The notes under the pieces: model-generated
Told to the model about the DNA's origin: nothing
Database searches by the model: none
Seen by the model: only the letters and a program-made list of their open reading frames with translations
Translations under genes and position numbers: made by a program
Source: an uncultured Blautia sp.
GTDB lineage: Bacteria; Bacillota; Clostridia; Lachnospirales; Lachnospiraceae
Length of the DNA: 11,506 bases
Direction: 5' to 3'
Assembly: GCA_900543715.1 (NCBI GenBank)
Contig: UQSX01000090.1
Span: 1 to 11,506, forward strand
In this document: in pieces, positions 7,760-11,506 of the stretch
Layout of the letters: every line of letters begins with the position of its first letter
How positions within the stretch are numbered: position 1 is the first letter of the stretch

Positions 7760-7765
7760 AGTATA
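7760..7765 (-). promoter_or_regulatory. Extended -10 promoter of the YafY-GyrI operon
   Basis: Read on the minus strand, TG-G-TATACT forms an extended -10 about 47 bases ahead of the regulator's ATG. No good -35 lies at 17 bp; that place is taken by the palindrome at 7778-7793, so a bound repressor would block polymerase. Confidence 0.45.
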
Positions 7766-7777
7766 CCATGATATCCG

Positions 7778-7793
7778 TGACAACAGTATGTCA
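7778..7793. promoter_or_regulatory. Palindromic operator candidate TGACA-N6-TGTCA
   Basis: A perfect inverted repeat with 5-bp arms (7778-7782 and 7789-7793) and a 6-bp centre covers the -35 region of the operon promoter. A dimeric YafY-type regulator would fit such a site, and the nearest candidate is the regulator encoded immediately downstream. The palindrome is seen directly; the binding partner is inferred. Confidence 0.55.
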
Positions 7794-8014
7794 TGTTTCT
7801 TTTTCTGATTTCTTTTCCGAAAAAAGCCATGCGACCAGGCCGCAGTTTATTTCAATCCTATTCCCCGTAATTTTCAAGCTTCCTCTCACAAATAATCAGT
7901 GCCATAGTAAAAGAAGACTATCAGCCAAATACTGATAGCCCTCTCTTTACGCTGCCCTGACAGCAGCCTACAATACATTTTTCATAACAACAGGCAGTTT
8001 GCCAAAGGTGCTGT
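7794..8014. other. Intergenic region without a recognisable gene
   Basis: Between the operator and the stop of the hydrolase-like gene there is no ORF with family features on either strand. The part at 7794-7907 is AT-rich and shows nothing identifiable. The remainder holds two hairpins: the terminator described separately and GCTGC-N7-GCAGC at 7951-7967, which precedes it in minus-strand transcripts. Confidence 0.6.
7908..7938 (-). terminator. Rho-independent terminator of the hydrolase-like gene
   Basis: On the minus strand a perfect 7-bp stem CTATCAG / CTGATAG with a 7-base loop (7918-7938) is followed by the T-rich run TCTTCTTTTA. It lies 77 bp after the stop codon at 8015. The stem is AT-leaning, so it may be of moderate strength; the 5-bp GC-rich hairpin at 7951-7967 just before it could help. 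Confidence 0.6.
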
Positions 8015-8803
8015 CTATTGTTTATTGGGTTGAAACACTACCCTTTGATCTTCCTGGTATACGCATCTTGCCGGATTTCCTTCTGCCCTGTATATTTTGT
8101 GATGCTTCAGGTCATAGATTACAGACCAGACCGTATCCTTTCCTGTGTCTCTGTCATACTGACAGATAAAACCTTTTTTCCCTGACAAAAGTTTTTTTGC
8201 AATAGAAACATCCATCTGCGGAGCTTCCCGGCTTAAAGTTTTCTCCATGGTCTCATATCTCTGCGAAGAAAGCCAATCGTCCACTTCCCCTGTATTCCAT
8301 TTTTCCAGCTCCGGCGAATGAAAACGGTTGACCGTGCATACATAAGGCCGCTCCTCTTCTGGTTTCCGTATATGGATACCATCTGCACAGCACTCAATCA
8401 CAGAGATATCTCCCGTCTGGTCAGCTACTGTAAAGGTCTGTGCTGAAGCAATAGGAATTCTGTACAGCCATTTTATAACTTCATCTACGGTACTGCATTT
8501 TTCCAGGAAAAAGCGAAGGAGCATGCCGGAATTCATTCCTGGCTGTATATGTTTTGAAAATACAGAGGTCATGCCCACAGCCAGTCCCCTTTCATTTATT
8601 CCGTCTTCCATTTCCAGGAAGGCCGTTGTATTACCGTTAAATCCATAGGAATCTGAGGTAAAATCGTAAACCACATTTTTATTGAATTCTTCAATTTCCG
8701 TCAGAAAATCACTGTTCCGTCCAAGGAATAACTGCTCCTTGCTGGATACCGCAAAGCAGGAACAGTGTTCTGCCGGAGGCATGGCATACATACTGAACAA
8801 CAC
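8015..8803 (-). CDS. C45/acyl-CoA:6-APA acyltransferase-like Ntn hydrolase, N-terminally disrupted
   Basis: The surviving 262-codon ORF encodes the catalytic part of a linear amide C-N hydrolase of the peptidase C45 / penicillin acyltransferase-like family. The likely nucleophile is C14 in HCSCF, the residue that becomes the new N-terminus when these proenzymes self-cleave. It is followed by GRNSDF (28-33), NGNTTAFLEMEDGINERGL (56-74) and IASAQTFTVAD (118-128), with N159 in TVNRFHSPE. The ORF opens with a GTG (8801-8803) or an ATG four codons later, neither with a convincing ribosome site. An amber TAG lies two codons upstream of the GTG, and family-like sequence continues beyond it in the same frame. 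The gene therefore looks interrupted, and whether a functional enzyme is made is doubtful. The substrate is unknown. Confidence 0.75.
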   Translation of the reverse strand: MLFSMYAMPPAEHCSCFAVSSKEQLFLGRNSDFLTEIEEFNKNVVYDFTSDSYGFNGNTTAFLEMEDGINERGLAVGMTSVFSKHIQPGMNSGMLLRFFLEKCSTVDEVIKWLYRIPIASAQTFTVADQTGDISVIECCADGIHIRKPEEERPYVCTVNRFHSPELEKWNTGEVDDWLSSQRYETMEKTLSREAPQMDVSIAKKLLSGKKGFICQYDRDTGKDTVWSVIYDLKHHKIYRAEGNPARCVYQEDQRVVFQPNKQ

Positions 8804-8806
8804 TGC

Positions 8807-8908
8807 CTAAATCTTTTCAGAGCTGCTTTTCTGCCCTTCTGAAAGTCCCCGGATTTCTTCCAGTATTTCCGGGAAAAACTTCTCATAAACGGGACGGCAC
8901 TGCCTTCC
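8807..8908 (-). pseudogene. Detached N-terminal piece of the C45-like hydrolase, cut off by an amber stop
   Basis: Reading upstream in the same frame as the hydrolase gives, after the TAG at 8807-8809, sequence that includes CRPVYEKFFPEILEEIRG and LSEGQKSS. This matches the style of the propeptide region of C45/acyltransferase-like proteins (PEILEEIRGxxEG). Translation on both sides of the TAG is in register, so a single nonsense change explains the break. Further upstream the frame reaches a stop at 8939-8941 without an obvious start, and some 40-50 residues expected in the family are missing. The 5' end therefore seems deleted or frame-shifted too. The family match is from memory of conserved patterns, not a search. 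Confidence 0.6.
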
Positions 8909-8946
8909 CTTTATCAATAGTGAGAGCCGCCGGCAACTCTATGTAC

Positions 8947-8975
8947 AGAGTAACGGAATATAAATTTATTGTCAA
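8947..8975 (-). promoter_or_regulatory. Possible promoter ahead of the disrupted hydrolase gene
   Basis: On the minus strand a perfect TTGACA (8970-8975) is followed after 17 bp by TACTCT (8947-8952), a poor -10. It lies between the end of the HEPN fragment and the hydrolase remnant. Confidence 0.3.
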
Positions 8976-8992
8976 TGCTTTTCACTTTTCAG

Positions 8993-9178
8993 CTATTCTC
9001 TGCTCTGAATGAACTCATCCACTGCTTTTTTGCATTTTTTTACAGCTTCCACATACTCCTCAATATCTTCTTTTTCTACTACAATGCTTTCATCTCCCGG
9101 ATATCTTGTAGTAAAATACAATCCATTAACAAGGTTCAAGGACTGACGGTCTAATTTTATATCCGGCAGATAGCTCAA
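8993..9178 (-). pseudogene. C-terminal fragment of a HEPN-domain protein (toxin remnant)
   Basis: A 61-codon ORF (TTG start) reads SYLPDIKLDRQSLNLVNG, then LYFTTRYPGDES, then a helical end rich in Glu and Lys. This resembles the last half of small HEPN-domain proteins, where an aromatic-rich xxTRYPGD loop precedes the final helix. A complete protein would be about 125-130 residues. The N-terminal helices and the RxxxxH ribonuclease motif are absent, and the same frame runs upstream into the stop codon of the MNT gene with only eight codons between. A deletion that removed the 5' half of the HEPN gene is the simplest reading. It is unlikely to be an active toxin. The order MNT then HEPN on one strand is a usual toxin-antitoxin layout. 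Confidence 0.65.
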
Positions 9179-9202
9179 AATGTATTCTTCTATAATATGT
9201 TT

Positions 9203-9556
9203 TCAGATCTTTTGCCATATTTGTTTTCCTTCCTGCAAAATATTTTTATAATAAGTCTGGCTGCTTTTTTTCCAATCATCTCCAAACACAACCTTCAGAT
9301 CTATCTCTGGTGCATCTATATCTTCTTCTGTTATGCTGCCTTTTAAATATATGATTTCTCTTTTGATTTCACGATTTCCTTTTTTCTCAGGATCAAGAAC
9401 AAGCAGAAGATCAATATCACTGTTCCATTTTTCTGCTCCACGGGCGGCACTGCCATAGATATACAATTCTTTCACATAACGGGCAAGCCTGGAACAAAGT
9501 ATTTTCTGCTCTGCCAAACACAAAGCTTTATCATGCCGTACACTTCTCAACTCCAT
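9203..9556 (-). CDS. MNT-type nucleotidyltransferase (antitoxin of an MNT-HEPN pair)
   Basis: This is a 117-residue minimal nucleotidyltransferase. The motif YGSAARGAEKWNSDIDLLLVL carries G35-S36 and the metal-binding pair D47 and D49, and D85 in PEIDLKVV is the probable third carboxylate, so the active site is intact. In MNT-HEPN toxin-antitoxin pairs the MNT protein AMPylates and silences the HEPN ribonuclease. Here the HEPN gene just downstream is only a fragment, leaving the MNT an orphan. The start has AAAGGGGG seven bases upstream and a strong promoter. The gene and its fragmentary partner look more AT-rich than the neighbouring genes, which fits acquisition by transfer. Confidence 0.88.
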   Translation of the reverse strand: MELRSVRHDKALCLAEQKILCSRLARYVKELYIYGSAARGAEKWNSDIDLLLVLDPEKKGNREIKREIIYLKGSITEEDIDAPEIDLKVVFGDDWKKSSQTYYKNILQEGKQIWQKI

Positions 9557-9579
9557 CCTTTTGCCCCCTTTCTAAAAAA

Positions 9580-9608
9580 ATTATAACATCGAAAAGTATT
9601 TCTGTCAT
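9580..9608 (-). promoter_or_regulatory. Strong promoter of the MNT gene
   Basis: On the minus strand, ATGACA (9603-9608) and a perfect TATAAT (9580-9585) are separated by 17 bp, and the -10 is extended by TG one base upstream. The predicted transcript would start about 20 bases before the MNT ATG. Confidence 0.7.
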
Positions 9609-9668
9609 TCCATTTTTATCTTCTCCTGCTCCTCACCCAGATAGTTTATTTCTAAAAAGAGTCGGACA

Positions 9669-10496
9669 TTACAGACTGTGGTAAATGGGACTCATGCCTT
9701 CATAAGTGCAGAAATACCGAAATCCCAGATTTCTCAGCAGTTCTTTTGTCTCTTTGATATATGCGCCAAGCTGTTCCGGTCTGTGGCTGTCACTGCCGAT
9801 GGTCAGGATTTTTCCTCCCAGGTCACGATAAAGCTTCAGGATGTCTGTGGAAGGCATGGTATCCTGCAGCCCGTATCTGTGAGAAGAAGTATTAATCTCA
9901 ATCCCCTTTCCCTCAGCAATGACCATCCTCAGAATTTTTTCTACTATGGGTTTTATTTTTTCAAAAGGGTAGATTCCCGCCTCGTCGTACCTTGCGATCA
10001 GGTCCATATGGCCCAGTACGCTGTAATTTTTGTACTTCTTTATTACAGCCAGAATTTCCTCATAATATCCCAGGTTATATTCCTCCTGAGGCTTTCCTCT
10101 CTGAAAATCCTGGGTCCAGAATTCTTTATCTTCTACCTGATGAATGGACAGGATAATAAAGTCAAAGGGATATCTTTGAAAAAGACTTTCAAATTCTGGA
10201 ACCGTATGCCTCTGTACTCCAAATTCCATGCCGGTGCGTATCCGGATCTTATCTCCCCAGGTTTCTTTCATCTGCCGGATTTTTGCCATATATCTGGGAT
10301 AATCTACATTGGCTATGGGTTCACCCATCCGGTAGCTGATCTCCCCCTGGTCCCAGTCTTTTTTTACTCCGTAATCTACATGATCTGTGATACAGATTTC
10401 TTCCATTCCCATCTGTACAGCATCTCGGATCACATCTTCCATTGGATAAACAGAATCGTCACTGAATTCTGTATGTACATGATAATCTGCAAACAT
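9669..10496 (-). CDS. PHP-family histidinol-phosphatase (HisJ/HisK type)
   Basis: This 275-residue metal-dependent phosphatase of the PHP superfamily probably removes phosphate from L-histidinol phosphate, the penultimate part of histidine synthesis. The PHP metal ligands are all visible: HVH (H6, H8) with D13-D14, TDH (H39), E91 in GMEFG, H119 in SIHQV, H163 in GHMDL and GSDSH (D236, H238). Length and the motif order fit HisJ-type enzymes. The ATG is preceded by AGGGAGG at 7 bp. No histidine genes lie next to it, so another PHP phosphoesterase role cannot be excluded. It is transcribed away from the dehydrogenase gene. A long ORF on the opposite strand across the same bases is a shadow. Confidence 0.88.
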   Translation of the reverse strand: MFADYHVHTEFSDDSVYPMEDVIRDAVQMGMEEICITDHVDYGVKKDWDQGEISYRMGEPIANVDYPRYMAKIRQMKETWGDKIRIRTGMEFGVQRHTVPEFESLFQRYPFDFIILSIHQVEDKEFWTQDFQRGKPQEEYNLGYYEEILAVIKKYKNYSVLGHMDLIARYDEAGIYPFEKIKPIVEKILRMVIAEGKGIEINTSSHRYGLQDTMPSTDILKLYRDLGGKILTIGSDSHRPEQLGAYIKETKELLRNLGFRYFCTYEGMSPIYHSL

Positions 10497-10600
10497 TTAT
10501 AAACCTCCCTGGCCGGAATACAGCAATCCCTGGCTGCTTTTTCCAGCATGATTTTATATACAAATTTTAACCTGACCTTCCCTGCTTTTCTATCAGATTT

Positions 10601-10635
10601 CTGGCCGGATATATAAATATCCTGTAAATATACAG
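10601..10635. repeat. Tandem palindromes upstream of the dehydrogenase promoter
   Basis: GGATAT-N4-ATATCC (10607-10622) abuts CTGTA-N4-TACAG (10622-10635). The two centres are 14 bp apart and both have the same arm-spacer format. A CTGGCCGG at 10601-10608 recurs at 10509-10516 next to the phosphatase start. These are likely regulatory, but no binding protein can be named. Confidence 0.4.
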
Positions 10636-10645
10636 TTTCCTCTAT

Positions 10646-10674
10646 TTGTTATGCCGCCAAAGTTTTGCTATAAT
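10646..10674 (+). promoter_or_regulatory. Strong promoter of the dehydrogenase gene
   Basis: TTGTTA (10646-10651) and a perfect TATAAT (10669-10674) are separated by 17 bp. Transcription would begin near 10681, inside a third inverted repeat TACAGT-N8-ACTGTA (10679-10698). AAGGAG at 10705-10710 is the ribosome site. Confidence 0.75.
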
Positions 10675-10722
10675 GGAATACAGTAAGTATAAACTGTAAA
10701 GAAAAAGGAGAACTCTGTTGAT

Positions 10723-11506
10723 ATGAAAATCGTATTTTTAGACGCGAATACTCTGGGAGAAGATATTGACTATACCCCCTTTCAGGAGCTTGGAGAGGTG
10801 GTAAAATATCCTTTCAGCTCTTCTGAAGAAGTTCCCCAGCGTGTCCAGGACGCAGACGTAATTGTAGTTAATAAGGTTTTGGTCAATGAAAGCGCCATCT
10901 CCGCTGCCCAAAATCTGAAACTGGTCTGCGTCACCGCCACAGGCACCAATAATCTAGATAAAGATTACCTGGCTCTTAGGGGTATCCATTGGAGGAATGT
11001 AGCCGGATACTCCACAGAATCTGTGGCCCAGCACACTTTTGCCCTGCTGTTCTATCTTTTGGAAGGGCTTCGTTACTATGATGACTATGTGAAAGAAGGC
11101 CATTATGTGAATGACCGTATTTTCACCCATTTCGGCCAGACTTTCCACGAACTTAAGGGAATGACCTGGGGAATCCTGGGACTTGGGGCTATAGGCCGGA
11201 GAGTGGCGGATATTGCCAGTATGTTCGGCGCCAGGGTAATCTATTATTCTGCTTCCGGAGCTCCTGCCCAGGAGGGGTATCATCAAGTAGATTTTGATAC
11301 ACTGCTGAAAGAATCGGATATTCTCTCCATCCATGCCCCTCTGAATCAATATACGGAAGGTCTCATGGACCGGGAAGCCTTTAAAAAAATGAAAACTTCA
11401 GCTATCCTCCTGAATCTGGGAAGGGGGCCCATTATCCGGGAGGCTGATCTGGCTCAGGCTCTGAATGAAGGTAAGATCAAAGCTGCAGGTCTGGATGTAC
11501 TGTCCA
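10723..11506 (+). CDS. D-2-hydroxyacid dehydrogenase, partial (3' end beyond window)
   Basis: The first 261 residues of an NAD-dependent D-isomer-specific 2-hydroxyacid dehydrogenase (glycerate/hydroxypyruvate-type) are present; the ORF stays open to the edge. The N-terminal catalytic half contains VTATGTNNLD (70-79) and AGYSTESVAQHTFALL (94-109). The Rossmann fold follows with ILGLGAIGRR (GxGxxG at 153-158). LLNLGRGPII (229-238) gives the catalytic arginine R234, and the sequence ends at GLDVLS, just before the expected catalytic glutamate and histidine. The ATG at 10723 lies 12 bp from AAGGAG, a long spacing, but a TTG at 10718 is out of frame and stops at once. The substrate could be glycerate, hydroxypyruvate or a related 2-keto acid. 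Confidence 0.92.
   Translation, partial: MKIVFLDANTLGEDIDYTPFQELGEVVKYPFSSSEEVPQRVQDADVIVVNKVLVNESAISAAQNLKLVCVTATGTNNLDKDYLALRGIHWRNVAGYSTESVAQHTFALLFYLLEGLRYYDDYVKEGHYVNDRIFTHFGQTFHELKGMTWGILGLGAIGRRVADIASMFGARVIYYSASGAPAQEGYHQVDFDTLLKESDILSIHAPLNQYTEGLMDREAFKKMKTSAILLNLGRGPIIREADLAQALNEGKIKAAGLDVLS

Noticed and set aside
8701..8886. 61-codon ORF starting MRSFSRKYWKKSG
   Set aside because: It overlaps the hydrolase in another frame; the family-like sequence (PEILEEIRG) is in the adjacent frame.
9655..9680. Possible terminator after the PHP phosphatase gene
   Set aside because: Only a 4-bp stem (AGTC/GACT) before a short T-run on the minus strand; not convincing.
9678..10502. 274-codon ORF on the plus strand opposite the PHP phosphatase
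   Set aside because: No family motifs and no good start; the minus strand carries every PHP metal-ligand motif, so this is a mirror reading frame.
10954..11349. 131-codon minus-strand ORF
   Set aside because: It lies opposite the Rossmann fold of the dehydrogenase and has no domain features.

Overview
The window looks like chromosomal DNA from a Lachnospiraceae-like member of the Clostridia. This rests on strong AGGAGG-type ribosome binding sites, moderate base composition, a LytTR response regulator with a GHKL kinase, a YafY/GyrI pair and the style of the proteins. The genus cannot be fixed from sequence alone. No RNA gene, insertion sequence, CRISPR array or replication origin was recognised.

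Region 1 (1-6134, plus strand) is a signalling and membrane-transport block: an XRE regulator with a long helical C-terminal region, an ABC ATPase, an ABC-2 (NatB-like) permease, a LytTR response regulator, and an 810-residue ORF joining a GHKL sensor kinase to a CPBP (CAAX/Abi-type) intramembrane protease. The arrangement recalls NatKR/NatAB sodium or stress modules and the known NatB-CPBP permease-protease fusions, but here the protease is attached to the kinase. The join holds a pair of 12-bp direct repeats with a 21-bp period, the geometry of LytTR operators, followed by a Shine-Dalgarno sequence and an internal in-frame ATG. The 'linker' may therefore really be regulatory DNA that lets the protease be made separately under control of the response regulator. 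This is the most interesting point of the window.

Region 2 (6143-7800, minus strand) is a two-gene operon: a YafY-type WYL regulator followed by a GyrI-like small-molecule-binding protein. A perfect TGACA-N6-TGTCA palindrome just upstream of an extended -10 promoter is a likely operator. The operon converges tail-to-tail on region 1 with only 8 bp between stop codons.

Region 3 (7801-9610, minus strand) is a zone of gene decay: a terminator, a C45/acyltransferase-like Ntn-hydrolase gene whose N-terminal part is cut off by an in-frame amber codon and probably truncated further, a HEPN gene fragment lacking the catalytic half, and an apparently intact MNT nucleotidyltransferase with its own strong promoter. 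The MNT-HEPN pair is thus the relic of a toxin-antitoxin system that kept its antitoxin.

Region 4 (9669-11506) holds a PHP-family histidinol-phosphatase on the minus strand and, divergently, the first 261 codons of a D-2-hydroxyacid dehydrogenase that runs off the window. The space between them holds a strong sigma-A-type promoter surrounded by three inverted repeats that look like operators.
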